Origin: JBOGED01 sp050743625
Lineage (GTDB): Bacteria; Actinomycetota; Nitriliruptoria; Euzebyales; Egibacteraceae
Direction: 5' to 3'
DNA length: 56,019 nucleotides
Assembly (NCBI GenBank): GCA_050743625.1
Contig: JBOGED010000179.1
Span: forward strand, 1-56,019
In this document: one piece after another, positions 33,679 to 42,059 of the stretch
How positions within the stretch are numbered: the first letter of the stretch is position 1
Layout: the number at the start of each line of letters is the position of its first letter
Notes under the pieces: generated by a model
Seen by the model: the letters and a program-made list of their open reading frames with translations, nothing else
Told to the model about the DNA's origin: nothing
Databases searched by the model: none
Position numbers and translations under genes: made by a program

Positions 33679-34152
33679 ATGAAGCCGCTCAGCCAGCGTG
33701 AGGTCAACCGGCTCCTGAACGATTGGCACCGCCGGCTGGATCTTCATGCTCCTGTAGAAGCGGTCCTCGAGCTTCTTGCCGAAGAAGATTTCGAGATGAG
33801 GACCCCGCAGGGGATATTGACAACCGCCGGCGAATTCAAACGCTGGTATGACGAGATGACCCGAAGGTTCTTCGACGAGACCCGTGCGATCACCCGGCTG
33901 ACCATCACCCGAGCGGATGACACCGCCGAGGTGAAGATGGTGGTCAACTGGCAAGCCCGCACATGGAATCCCCCGGCGGCGAGAAGCAAATGGCTCGACT
34001 TCGACGCGTACGAGACCCTGATCGTGCGCCGGTCGCGGTCGCGCGAACAGCCCGTCATCTCTACCTATATCGTCGAAGCTCTCCGACCCCTGTCAGACTC
34101 GACCAACGTATGGCCCACATCAGCTTCCCCGTCGAAGGGCCCGGTCCTATGA
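33679..34152 (+). CDS. NTF2/SnoaL-fold protein, subfamily I
   Basis: 157 residues from MKPLSQREVNRLLNDWHRRL. The start is chosen by alignment with the paralogues at 37792 and 38257 (both begin MDPLT), although a GTG at 33631 would extend it. Shared blocks are DWHRRLDLHAPVEAVLELLA, RRFFDETRAI and VNWQARTWNPPAARSKWLD, ending AYETLIVRRS. The fold is the small cone-shaped pocket of ketosteroid isomerase/scytalone dehydratase/SnoaL. The reaction is unknown. It lies between the ThDP enzyme and the epimerase-STAS gene. Confidence 0.75.
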   Translation: MKPLSQREVNRLLNDWHRRLDLHAPVEAVLELLAEEDFEMRTPQGILTTAGEFKRWYDEMTRRFFDETRAITRLTITRADDTAEVKMVVNWQARTWNPPAARSKWLDFDAYETLIVRRSRSREQPVISTYIVEALRPLSDSTNVWPTSASPSKGPVL

Positions 34153-34174
34153 ACACTCTTGAAAGGCCGGTCTC

Positions 34175-36358
34175 ATGACAATGGACGACATGCGGTTCAC
34201 GTTCTCCGACACCATAGCCGGCTATGTGACCTTCTTCGAGACCGACGACGACTCGTTCGGTCTGCGCACCGCGGACAACCGCGAGTTTCATTGCTATCTC
34301 ACGCCGAATACGTATGCGCAAGTCGCGCGTAACCTGGGCGGGGACTACCGCGACGCGACCGCCGATATGCAGGAGATGTTGGTACCCGGGCGCTACGTCT
34401 TCGCCTATGGCATCTTTTACCCCGAGAATGAAGGGCATTGGTTCGAACCAAAGTCATTGATCTTCCCCTCCGTAGGCGGCGAGTTCGTGTTCGAGGCTCC
34501 TGACTGGTGGATCAACCAAGCGCGCGCCGTTGCCGACTTCTACCTGGAGGGCCAGTTCCCTGACGGGAACTACGACTGGCGCAACTACCGCACGGAGCTC
34601 TACCTCAACGGGACGCATATCCGCGGCTACCGGGGCGGCGGCTTTCGCCAGGAGAACAACACGATCTCCCGGATGATCTATGGGTTGGCCAGCGCCTACC
34701 TGCTGACGGGAGAGGACCGCTTCCTGGAGGCGGCTCAGAATGGCACCGACTATCTCCACGACCATATGCGGGCCACGGACGATTCCGAGGGGGTCGTCTA
34801 CTGGTACCACGCCGTTGATGTGCAAGGCGACGACGAACGCAAGGTGTATGCCTCGGAGCACACCGACGCCTTCAGCGATGACTATGACGCGATCCCGATG
34901 TACGAGCAGATCTACGCGCTCGCCGGGCCGACCCAGCTGTACCGGATCACCGGCGACCCGCGCATTCGCGATGACATCGAGAAGACCATCACCCTGTTCG
35001 ATCGGTTCTTCAAGGACGACCGGCTGGGCGGCTATTTCTCGCACATCGACCCGGTCACCTTCGATCCACGGCACGAGTCGCTGGGACCGAACCGCGCGCG
35101 CAAGAACTGGAACTCGACCGGGGACCACGCGCCGGCTTACCTGATCAACCTGGTGCTCGCCACCGGTGAGGAGCGCTTCGGCGACTTCCTCATCGCCACC
35201 GCCGACACTATCCAACAGCGCTTTCCCGACGACGAACCGTTCGTGTTGGAGCGATTCCACGAGGACTGGAGCCCAGACGTCGAGTACGTCGGGCAGCGGA
35301 ACCGCGCGGTGATCGGCCATAACCTCAAGATCGCCTGGAACCTGATGCGGTTCCACCACTACCGGCCGAACGACGCGTACGTGAAGCTCGCCGAGAAGAT
35401 CGGGGACACCATGCCCGCCCTCGGCGGCGACCAGCAGCGCGGCGGCTGGTACGACACCGTCGAGCGCGAGCTGGTGAAAAATCAAGCGTACCACCGGTTC
35501 GTGTGGCACGACCGGAAGGCATGGTGGCAGCAAGAGCAAGGGATCCTCGCCTACCTCATCTTGGCCGGTTCACTGGGAAATGCGGAATACGAGCGGGTGG
35601 CGAAAGAGTCCGCGGCCTTCTACAACGCATTCTTCCTGGATCATGACGACGGTGGCGTGTACTTCAACGTCTTTGCCAACGGCATGCCATACCTACTCGG
35701 CACCGAACGTCTCAAAGGCAGCCACTCGCAGTCCGCGTATCACTCCATAGAGCTGTGTTACCTGGCCTGCGTATATACGAACTTGCTGCTCCGCAAACAG
35801 CCGCTCGAGCTCCACTTCAAACCCAAAATCGAATCCTTTCCGGACGGCATCCTGCGTGTGGCCCCAGACCTCCTGCCACCGGGCAGCGTCTATCTCAGCG
35901 AGGTGTGGGTGAACGATGCTCCGTATGCGGATTTCGACCGTGAGGCCCTGACCGTACGGCTACCCAAGGCCGATCAGGACGTCAAGGTTCGCGTGCGCAT
36001 CGCGCCGACCGCCGACCCCTTCGACTCGAGGTACGAGCTGGCCGGCGGCGTCGCCAGGATCATTCTTCGGGGCAATTTGACCGACGATCAAGTCCCGTCC
36101 TTCCGACGAGAGCTCGAGCGTGCCATCGCCGACCGAGCCACCCTCATCGCCTTGCTCGTCGGCGATCTGGCGGACATATGCCCAGAGGCGGTCCGCCAGC
36201 TCATGTTCCTCCGTTCCAAGCTCGACATCGACGACCGCGCCGATTTCTACATCGTCGCCGCGAGCGATCACGTCCGATCCGTTCTCGGGCGAGTCAGCGG
36301 CTCGGTCCCCGAAGAGGATTTCATCTTCGTCGCCGACGAGGCCGCGCTTACGCAGTGA
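34175..36358 (+). CDS. AGE-type epimerase/isomerase-like (alpha/alpha)6 protein fused to a C-terminal STAS domain
   Basis: 727 residues in three parts. Residues 1-100 form a small domain (ITFSDTIAGY-like start, then GLRTADNREFHCYLTPNTYA). Residues 105-545 form an (alpha/alpha)6 barrel of N-acylglucosamine 2-epimerase type, with ISRMIYGLASAYLLTGEDRF, TDAFSDDYDAIPMYEQIYAL, NRAVIGHNLKIAWNLMRFHH and GGWYDTVERELV, including the family's conserved His/Glu positions. Residues about 640-727 are STAS-like: ELAGGVARIILRGNLTDDQV, SFRRELERAIADRATLIALL and LMFLRSKLDIDDRADFYIVA. STAS domains usually serve as anti-sigma antagonists or transporter tails, so the fusion is unusual. The position of a phosphorylatable Ser is not obvious. 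Confidence 0.75.
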   Translation: MTMDDMRFTFSDTIAGYVTFFETDDDSFGLRTADNREFHCYLTPNTYAQVARNLGGDYRDATADMQEMLVPGRYVFAYGIFYPENEGHWFEPKSLIFPSVGGEFVFEAPDWWINQARAVADFYLEGQFPDGNYDWRNYRTELYLNGTHIRGYRGGGFRQENNTISRMIYGLASAYLLTGEDRFLEAAQNGTDYLHDHMRATDDSEGVVYWYHAVDVQGDDERKVYASEHTDAFSDDYDAIPMYEQIYALAGPTQLYRITGDPRIRDDIEKTITLFDRFFKDDRLGGYFSHIDPVTFDPRHESLGPNRARKNWNSTGDHAPAYLINLVLATGEERFGDFLIATADTIQQRFPDDEPFVLERFHEDWSPDVEYVGQRNRAVIGHNLKIAWNLMRFHHYRPNDAYVKLAEKIGDTMPALGGDQQRGGWYDTVERELVKNQAYHRFVWHDRKAWWQQEQGILAYLILAGSLGNAEYERVAKESAAFYNAFFLDHDDGGVYFNVFANGMPYLLGTERLKGSHSQSAYHSIELCYLACVYTNLLLRKQPLELHFKPKIESFPDGILRVAPDLLPPGSVYLSEVWVNDAPYADFDREALTVRLPKADQDVKVRVRIAPTADPFDSRYELAGGVARIILRGNLTDDQVPSFRRELERAIADRATLIALLVGDLADICPEAVRQLMFLRSKLDIDDRADFYIVAASDHVRSVLGRVSGSVPEEDFIFVADEAALTQ

Positions 36359-36450
36359 CAGGAAAAAATCTCTCCTGGGATTGAACACCGTGTATCAAAC
36401 CAAGAAATCGCGCGCTCTTAATAGAGGAGTCACAGCAAGGAGGGGGTTCA

Positions 36451-36882
36451 ATGGCTCAGAGTAACGTAGCCCTGGTCGAGAAGATGTATGACTGCTTCAA
36501 CGGCGGGGATATGGACACCCTCCGCAACGAGGTCTTCGCCGCGGACATGGTCTGGAGGTACAACAGTCGACATCCTCTTGGCGGCACCCATCGTGGCGTC
36601 GATCAGGTGCTCGCGTTCTTCGAGATGATCGGCCGGTTCTTCGGCCAGTCCACTGTGGAACGCATCGATACCTTTGGCGACGACGCGGTGATCGAGGTAC
36701 ACCACTACCACGGGCAGACAGAATCCGGCTCAGAAGTCGACGGCCGCAACTGCATTATGCATACCATTGGAGATGGGAAGATCATCGAATCCCAGATCTT
36801 CGCGAGCGACCAGTACGGTCTCGACAACTTCGCCTGGACCGCCTACCAGCTGGCGCCGATTCCCGCGCGGCTCGGGATGTGA
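36451..36882 (+). CDS. NTF2/SnoaL-fold protein, subfamily II (first copy)
   Basis: 143 residues behind an excellent AAGGAGGGGG. The pattern VEKMYDCFNGGDMDTLRNEV, then FEMIGRFFGQSTVERIDTFG and IEVHHYHGQTESGSEVDGRN, is that of ketosteroid-isomerase-like proteins. The last part, SQIFASDQYGLDNFAWTAYQ with LAPIPARLGM, is nearly repeated in the next gene. It lies 92 bases after the epimerase-STAS gene. The function is unknown. Confidence 0.8.
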   Translation: MAQSNVALVEKMYDCFNGGDMDTLRNEVFAADMVWRYNSRHPLGGTHRGVDQVLAFFEMIGRFFGQSTVERIDTFGDDAVIEVHHYHGQTESGSEVDGRNCIMHTIGDGKIIESQIFASDQYGLDNFAWTAYQLAPIPARLGM

Positions 36883-36963
36883 CCGCGAATAGCGCATGAA
36901 CGCGTCACGGTTTATGACTACTTCGATACACGTCTGGATGGGAAACTGAAAGGAACAGGTGCA

Positions 36964-37395
36964 ATGGCCGATAACACCGCACCAGCCATGGTGGAGCAGA
37001 TGTATGACTGCTTCAACAGGGGTGATATGGATACGATCCGCAATAGCGTCTTTGCCCCGGACATTGTCTGGAGATTGCCCGGCCGCCACCCCCTTGGTGG
37101 CGTCAAGCAAGGCGCCGACGAAGTGATCGCCTTTTTCGAACAGCTGAACAAGGCGGGGATCCAGGTTGAGCTCAGGGGCATCGACACCTTTGGCGACGAT
37201 GCCGCTATCGAGGTCCACCGCGGCTATGGGGAGACGGCGGGCGTCAGGTTGGACGCCATCAACTGCACGATGTACACGCTCAGAGACGGCAAGATCGCCG
37301 AGGTCCAGGTCTTTATGAGCGACCAGTACGGCGCCGACAACTTCTTCTGGGCCGCCTACGGGCTCGCGCCGATCCCCGCGCGACTGGGAGGGTGA
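36964..37395 (+). CDS. NTF2/SnoaL-fold protein, subfamily II (second copy)
   Basis: 143 residues, same length as the preceding paralogue and aligning end to end: VEQMYDCFNRGDMDTIRNSV, HPLGGVKQGADEVIAFFEQL, RGIDTFGDDAAIEVHRGYGE and FMSDQYGADNFFWAAYGLAP. The AAAGGAACAGG site supports the ATG. The tandem arrangement indicates local duplication followed by divergence, so the two may form a hetero-oligomer or act on successive intermediates. Confidence 0.8.
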   Translation: MADNTAPAMVEQMYDCFNRGDMDTIRNSVFAPDIVWRLPGRHPLGGVKQGADEVIAFFEQLNKAGIQVELRGIDTFGDDAAIEVHRGYGETAGVRLDAINCTMYTLRDGKIAEVQVFMSDQYGADNFFWAAYGLAPIPARLGG

Positions 37396-37396
37396 C

Positions 37397-37777
37397 ATGA
37401 CCGAGGTGACTGTCGAGCGGACCGAAGCCGCCTGGGCAGCAATGGGATCAGAGGAGTACTGGGCGAAAGACCTGCGGTGGCTCGTGCCCGGCCACAATCC
37501 GATATCAGGTTGGAAAGAGAGCCTCGACGAGTTCATGGACTTCAATCGCTGGACTGGAGAGCTGTCCGCCAACAGCTTCACCATGCGGACGATCGCCACC
37601 ATGGCCTCTGGTGAATACTCAGCCAACATTACCTATAACGAAGGCACTCGCCCCGACGGTCGTCGTCTGGCTATCGACGTCATCCACGTCTTCCGATGGC
37701 GCGATGGCAAGATCGTCGAGGCCAAAGGCGCCATATTCGGCGATGGCACCGCCCAGTACGACGAGTTCTGGGCGTAG
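37397..37777 (+). CDS. NTF2/SnoaL-fold protein, subfamily III
   Basis: 126 residues starting one base after the previous stop, behind GGGAGGG. It contains EEYWAKDLRWLVPGHNPISG and a C-terminal sheet TRPDGRRLAIDVIHVFRWRD with GKIVEAKGAIFGDGTAQYDE, typical of polyketide-cyclase SnoaL-like or DUF4440-type proteins. It is distinct from its neighbours, being a single copy of its subfamily. The function is unknown. Confidence 0.75.
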   Translation: MTEVTVERTEAAWAAMGSEEYWAKDLRWLVPGHNPISGWKESLDEFMDFNRWTGELSANSFTMRTIATMASGEYSANITYNEGTRPDGRRLAIDVIHVFRWRDGKIVEAKGAIFGDGTAQYDEFWA

Positions 37778-37791
37778 AAAGCGCAATTGTT

Positions 37792-38252
37792 GTGGATCCG
37801 CTTACCGTCGACAACGTGCAGCGGTTGGTGGATGACTGGTACCGCAAGCTCGACGAGCATGCTCCATTCGATGAAGTTCTGGCATTGGTAGCTCACGACG
37901 GCTTCGAGATCCAGGTCCCCGAAGGGACGTTTCGGGGACCCGATGAGTTCAAACGATTATATGAAGAAGGATGGATCCGACGCTTCTTCGATGAGGCGCA
38001 CAAGGTGAAGAACTCACCATCGCGCCTACCGGCGATACCGCAGAGGTCAAGGTCATGATGAATTGGCAGGCCCGGATATGGGACCCGCCGGAGGCCAGGA
38101 GCACATGGCTGGACTTTGACGCGTATCAGACTTGGGTCGTGCAGCGCTCGCGCACTCTCGGCCAGCTTGTAATCGCGGCTTACATCGTTGACGCCATAAA
38201 GCCCCGCGAGAGAACTCCCGAGTACGAGCAGTGCTGGCGGCGGAAGGAGTAG
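37792..38252 (+). pseudogene. NTF2/SnoaL-fold protein, subfamily I, frameshifted near 38010
   Basis: From GTG 37792 the frame reads MDPLTVDNVQRLVDDWYRKL, then FEIQVPEGTFRGPDEFKRLY and RRFFDEAHKV. At about 38008-38015 the paralogue alignment moves to another frame: ELTIAPTGDTAEVKVMMNWQ, then ARSTWLDFDAYQTWVVQRS and AAYIVDAIKPRE, to 38252. Supplying one base in the short A run rejoins them. Restored, it has about 153 residues and matches the genes at 33679 and 38257. It may be functional if the indel is an error. Confidence 0.75.
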
Positions 38253-38256
38253 CGCA

Positions 38257-38691
38257 GTGGACCCACTCACCGAGGTAGAGATCAGGCGCTTGGCGGATGA
38301 TTGGTATCAAAAGCTGGACGTCCACGCTCCCGTCGAGGAGGTGCTCGCGCTGCTGGCCGAGAACGGGTTCGAGATCCGCATACCCGAGGGGTCGTTTCGA
38401 GGTCACGTAGGGTTCACGCAAGTGTACGAGAGCTGGATAGGGCGCTTCTTCGATGAGGCACACAAGATCAACCAGCTCAGCGTTACCGCCATGGGCGACA
38501 TGGCAGACGTCACGGTAGTGGTCAACTGGCAAGCCAGAGCATGGAACCCGCCGGAGCCGAAGAGCAAATGGCTCGACATTGACGCCTACCAGACGTGGGT
38601 CGTGCAGCGCTCCCCCACCTCGGGGTTGCCTGTCATCTTGACCTACATCGTCGACGCCATGAAGCCCATGCCGGGCTCGGCCAGCCTTTAA
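38257..38691 (+). CDS. NTF2/SnoaL-fold protein, subfamily I (third copy)
   Basis: 144 residues from a GTG: MDPLTEVEIRRLADDWYQKL, then HAPVEEVLALLAENGFEIRI, GRFFDEAHKINQLSVTAMGD and VVNWQARAWNPPEPKSKWLD with IDAYQTWVVQRS. It is intact and serves as the reference for the frameshifted neighbour 4 bases upstream. GGCGGAAGGAG precedes the start. The conserved WQAR and WLD(F/I)DAY blocks are shared only within this subfamily and may line the pocket. Confidence 0.78.
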   Translation: MDPLTEVEIRRLADDWYQKLDVHAPVEEVLALLAENGFEIRIPEGSFRGHVGFTQVYESWIGRFFDEAHKINQLSVTAMGDMADVTVVVNWQARAWNPPEPKSKWLDIDAYQTWVVQRSPTSGLPVILTYIVDAMKPMPGSASL

Positions 38692-38701
38692 AGGAGCAGC
38701 G

Positions 38702-39082
38702 ATGGACACGCGACAGGTCATCGAGTCCTATTACAAGACAGTAAACGCCGGTGATTGGGAAACCTGGCTGACGTTGTTCGACGATAACGTCGTCATGGAA
38801 GAGCAGCTGGCGGGGCACCTGGAGGGTATCGAGGTGCTCCGCGGGGCCGTCGGTGGGCTGGAGCGGGGCTATTCGGAGTTCCAAATGCACCCGCAGTACA
38901 CCGTGATCGAGAACGATCAGGCCTGTGTCATCTGGCGTTTCGAGGGCGCGAACGCCTCTGGCGTCCCGATCAATGCGCGTGGGGCCAATTACTTCCAGGT
39001 CATCGACGGCAAGATCGTGCGAATGGAAAACTTCCACGACACCGTCCCCTTCCAACCCTTCCTGAACCAGGATCTGTCATGA
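38702..39082 (+). CDS. NTF2/SnoaL-fold protein, subfamily IV (first copy)
   Basis: 126 residues after AAAGGAGCAGCG: MDTRQVIESYYKTVNAGDWE, TWLTLFDDNVVMEEQLAGHL, then QACVIWRFEGANASGVPINA and RGANYFQVIDGKIVRMENFH with DTVPFQPF. This is a ketosteroid-isomerase/DUF4440-like pattern with the typical GKIVRMxxFHD end. The next gene is a close paralogue whose ATG overlaps this stop. Confidence 0.8.
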   Translation: MDTRQVIESYYKTVNAGDWETWLTLFDDNVVMEEQLAGHLEGIEVLRGAVGGLERGYSEFQMHPQYTVIENDQACVIWRFEGANASGVPINARGANYFQVIDGKIVRMENFHDTVPFQPFLNQDLS

Positions 39083-39459
39083 GGGACACAAGGCAAGTCA
39101 TTGACACGTACTACCAGACGTCAGGGCGCGACTGGGATGCCTGGCTGACGCTCTTTGACGACAACGTGATCTTGGAAGACCAGCTAGAGGGGCAGGTTGT
39201 GGGAATCGACGCGGTGCGCGGTGTCGTCGACAGGTTCCGCAGGGGCTACTCGAGGTTCCAGATGACGCCGCTCTTCATCACGATCGAGGGCGACCAGGCC
39301 TGCGTCGTCTGGCACTGCGAGGCCGCGAACGCCGCCGGGGTGCCGATCGACGCGCGTGGAGCGAACTACTTCCAGATCGGCGACGGGAAGATCGTGCGGA
39401 TGGCGGACTTCCACGACACCGTCCCCTTCCAGCCATATGACAGCCAGGACCTGTCATGA
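39079..39459 (+). CDS. NTF2/SnoaL-fold protein, subfamily IV (second copy)
   Basis: 126 residues, the same length as the preceding paralogue: RDTRQVIDTYYQTSGRDWDA, WLTLFDDNVILEDQLEGQVV, AANAAGVPIDARGANYFQIG and DGKIVRMADFHDTVPFQPYD. It overlaps both neighbours by ATGA (39079 and 39456), so translation through this pair into the GMC oxidoreductase is coupled. This links the two NTF2 proteins to that enzyme step. Confidence 0.8.
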   Translation: MRDTRQVIDTYYQTSGRDWDAWLTLFDDNVILEDQLEGQVVGIDAVRGVVDRFRRGYSRFQMTPLFITIEGDQACVVWHCEAANAAGVPIDARGANYFQIGDGKIVRMADFHDTVPFQPYDSQDLS

Positions 39460-40988
39460 GCGAGGCGACCGCGGAAGGCGGCTACGACTTCATCGTGGTG
39501 GGGGCGGGGACATCGGGCCCGGTCGTGGCGCACCGGCTGACCGAGCACCCCGACGTCCGCGTCCTCGTGCTGGAGGCGGGCGGCGCGGAGATCCCCGCCA
39601 ACGTCCATGTGCCTGCGGCGTGGCCCACCCTCTGGGGCACATCCGTCGACTGGGGCTACCGGTCCATCCCGCAGCCAGGCCTGGGTGATCGCCAGATCGC
39701 CGAGCCGCGCGGCAAGATGCCCGGCGGGACCAGCAACCTCTACATCATGATGCACACCCGTGGGCACCGGTCGGACTACGACAACTGGGCCTACCACGGG
39801 TGCCCCGGCTGGGGGTACGACGACGTCCTCCCGTACTTCCAGCGGATGGAGGACCAAGAGGACGACACCAACCCCACGGCCGGCAAGGGCGGCCCGGTCC
39901 ATGTCGCCAACGCGAAGCTCCACGGTCCCAACCCGACCTCCGCCGTCTTCATCGAGGCGTGCCTTGAGCTGGGCTACCCCGCGACGGACGACTTCAACGG
40001 CCCGTACATGGAGGGTGCCGGCTGGCACCATGTCAACATCAAGGACGGCAGGCGCCACGCCGCCTGGGCCGGGTACCTCGAGCCGATCCTCGACCGGCCA
40101 AACCTCACCTTGCGGACGGGTGCGCAGGCCACTCGGCTGCTGTTCGACGGGACGCGCTGCACCGGCGTCGAGTATGTGGTCGACGGCCGCATCGAAACGG
40201 CGTACGCCTCCGCGGAGGTCATCGTCTGCGCCGGCGCGATCGAGTCGCCGAAGCTGCTGCTACTGTCCGGCATCGGCAACCCAGCCCAACTGGCAGCGCA
40301 CGGCATCACGACGCGCGTCGGCCTCCCCGGGGTAGGCGAGAACTTCCACAACCACGTGCTGACCCCGGTCGTTCAAGAAGCGGCGCAGCCGGTCCCCCCG
40401 CCCAACCAGAACTGCTCGGAAAGCGCGCTGTTCTGCAAGTCGGATCCCGGCTGGACCGGTCCCGACCTGCAGATCGGGTTCGTGCACGTCGCACCAGGCT
40501 TGGAGAACGCACTCACCATCTTGCCGGGCTTGGTGCGGCCGATGTCACGCGGCTGGATCCGGCTGGCGAGCAGCGATCCACTCGCGCACCCACAGATTCA
40601 CCCGAACTATCTCGGCGCCGCCGCTGATCTCGAGCGGATGGTGCAGGCGGTGAAGCTGTCCCGGGACATCTTCGCAACCGCGGCGTTCTCGAGCTGGGCG
40701 AAACAGGAGCTCCTGCCAGGCCCAGACGTGCAGACCGAGGCCGATCTGCGTGTCTTCTTGCGCAATCACACCGACTCGTACTTCCACCTCGTGGGCTCCT
40801 GTCGCATGGGCTTGGACGAGCTGGCGGTCGTCGATCCCCAGCTGCGCGTCTACGGCGTCGAGGGGCTACGGGTGGCCGACGCGAGTGTCATGCCAGTCGT
40901 GCCGTCGGCCAACTGCCACGCCGGGATCCTCATGATCGGCGAGCGCGCCGCCGAGCTCCTCAAGATCGAACATGGATTGGTGCCATGA
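39456..40988 (+). CDS. GMC-family FAD oxidoreductase (alcohol/choline dehydrogenase-like)
   Basis: 510 residues. The N-terminal FAD motif FIVVGAGTSGPVVAHRLTEH is followed by LVLEAGG, and the GMC signature GKMPGGTSNLYIMMHTRGHR, with VIVCAGAIESPKLLLLSGIG as the second signature. C-terminal YFHLVGSCRMG and SANCHAGILMIGERAAELL carry the active-site His pair region. Such enzymes oxidise alcohols to aldehydes with FAD. There is no export signal, so it is cytoplasmic. It is coupled to the upstream NTF2 gene and to the downstream DJ-1 gene by ATGA overlaps. Confidence 0.9.
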   Translation: MSEATAEGGYDFIVVGAGTSGPVVAHRLTEHPDVRVLVLEAGGAEIPANVHVPAAWPTLWGTSVDWGYRSIPQPGLGDRQIAEPRGKMPGGTSNLYIMMHTRGHRSDYDNWAYHGCPGWGYDDVLPYFQRMEDQEDDTNPTAGKGGPVHVANAKLHGPNPTSAVFIEACLELGYPATDDFNGPYMEGAGWHHVNIKDGRRHAAWAGYLEPILDRPNLTLRTGAQATRLLFDGTRCTGVEYVVDGRIETAYASAEVIVCAGAIESPKLLLLSGIGNPAQLAAHGITTRVGLPGVGENFHNHVLTPVVQEAAQPVPPPNQNCSESALFCKSDPGWTGPDLQIGFVHVAPGLENALTILPGLVRPMSRGWIRLASSDPLAHPQIHPNYLGAAADLERMVQAVKLSRDIFATAAFSSWAKQELLPGPDVQTEADLRVFLRNHTDSYFHLVGSCRMGLDELAVVDPQLRVYGVEGLRVADASVMPVVPSANCHAGILMIGERAAELLKIEHGLVP

Positions 40989-41605
40989 GAACGTGGACCG
41001 CGGATACGCCGGCCAACACTGGGCAGGGCAAGCTCGCCGGCAAGAAGATCGGCGTGCTCGTAGAGAACGCGTACGCCGAGCATGAGATCTTCTATTACAC
41101 ATTCCGCTTCGCCGAAGAGGGCGCCGAGGTCCATCTCCTCACCCGGCTTTGGGGTCAAGAGCGCCTGACCTTCGAGGGGAATGAGTGGAAGCTTCGCCTG
41201 GACGTGTCTGAAAGCTTCGAGGGCATGGACGAGCAGACCTTGCGAAGCTACGCGGCGATCATCGTCCCAGGTGGCATGGTCGCCGAGAAGTTGCTCTGGA
41301 CCGAGGACCTCGCCAAGCTTCCACCCGCGACGGAGTTCTTGCAACGAGTATTCGCGGAGAAGTCGATCCTCAAAGGTGTCAACTGTCACGGAATGTGGTT
41401 GGTGGCCCCGGCGCCTGAGTTGATCCGCGATCGCAGAGCCGTCGTACATACCAATATCCTCAGCCACGTCCGCAATACAGGGATGATCTACGTCGACGAG
41501 GATGTGGTGGTCCACGACGACCTCGTGACCGGGCGCAGCGCCGACCATTGCCACCTGTTCGCGCGCACGATCATCGACCTGCTGTCAAAACCGGCAGAGG
41601 AATAG
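40985..41605 (+). CDS. DJ-1/PfpI-family protein (short form)
   Basis: 206 residues. GKKIGVLVENAYAEHEIFYY has the conserved acidic residue after strand 1, and the elbow ILKGVNCHGMWLVAPAPELI carries the nucleophilic Cys followed by His. Members act as deglycase-like or amidase-like proteins, isonitrile hydratases or glyoxalases. It is coupled to the GMC gene (ATGA) and followed after 4 bases by the VOC gene, suggesting a short aldehyde-handling set. Confidence 0.85.
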   Translation: MRTWTADTPANTGQGKLAGKKIGVLVENAYAEHEIFYYTFRFAEEGAEVHLLTRLWGQERLTFEGNEWKLRLDVSESFEGMDEQTLRSYAAIIVPGGMVAEKLLWTEDLAKLPPATEFLQRVFAEKSILKGVNCHGMWLVAPAPELIRDRRAVVHTNILSHVRNTGMIYVDEDVVVHDDLVTGRSADHCHLFARTIIDLLSKPAEE

Positions 41606-41609
41606 ACCA

Positions 41610-42041
41610 ATGTCGCTCGCCTTCTTTCACGCCGCGATCACCTGCAACGACCCGCTCACTGTCGAGCGCTGGTACCGCAAGCATTTTGGGTTTGAGCGCG
41701 CCCGGGTCTACGCACCAGGTGCCGGCCAGGTCGTGATGGTCAAAACGGATGGAGTTTACCTGGAGATCTTCCAGGCCACACAGGAAGCGCCGGTGGTCGA
41801 GCCAGAAGGTTCGGGCTACGAGTGGCCAAGCTGGCGACACCTGGCGTTCTCGGTAGACGACCTTGACGCCAAGCTCGCCGCGATGGGTGACGAGGCGGTC
41901 ATCACGCTCGGGCCGCTCGACTTCAGCCAGTTCATCCCCGGTCAGCGGGCCGTCTGGATCGCCGATCCCGAAGGCAACATCGTGGAGCTGAACCAGGGCT
42001 ACCGCGACGAGGACAACCCACCCCCCCTACCCGACGCGTAA
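41610..42041 (+). CDS. VOC-superfamily protein (glyoxalase/dioxygenase-like)
   Basis: 143 residues with two beta-alpha-beta-beta-beta modules: FFHAAITCNDPLTVERWYRK (metal-ligand His), VMVKTDGVYLEIFQATQEAP with the ligand Glu, WRHLAFSVDDLDAKLAAMGD with the second His, and AVWIADPEGNIVELNQGYRD with the second Glu. All four canonical metal positions are present. VOC enzymes include glyoxalase I, methylmalonyl-CoA epimerase and extradiol dioxygenases. GAGGAA precedes the ATG. Confidence 0.85.
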   Translation: MSLAFFHAAITCNDPLTVERWYRKHFGFERARVYAPGAGQVVMVKTDGVYLEIFQATQEAPVVEPEGSGYEWPSWRHLAFSVDDLDAKLAAMGDEAVITLGPLDFSQFIPGQRAVWIADPEGNIVELNQGYRDEDNPPPLPDA

Positions 42042-42059
42042 CCCTGCAGGAGCCCTCCC

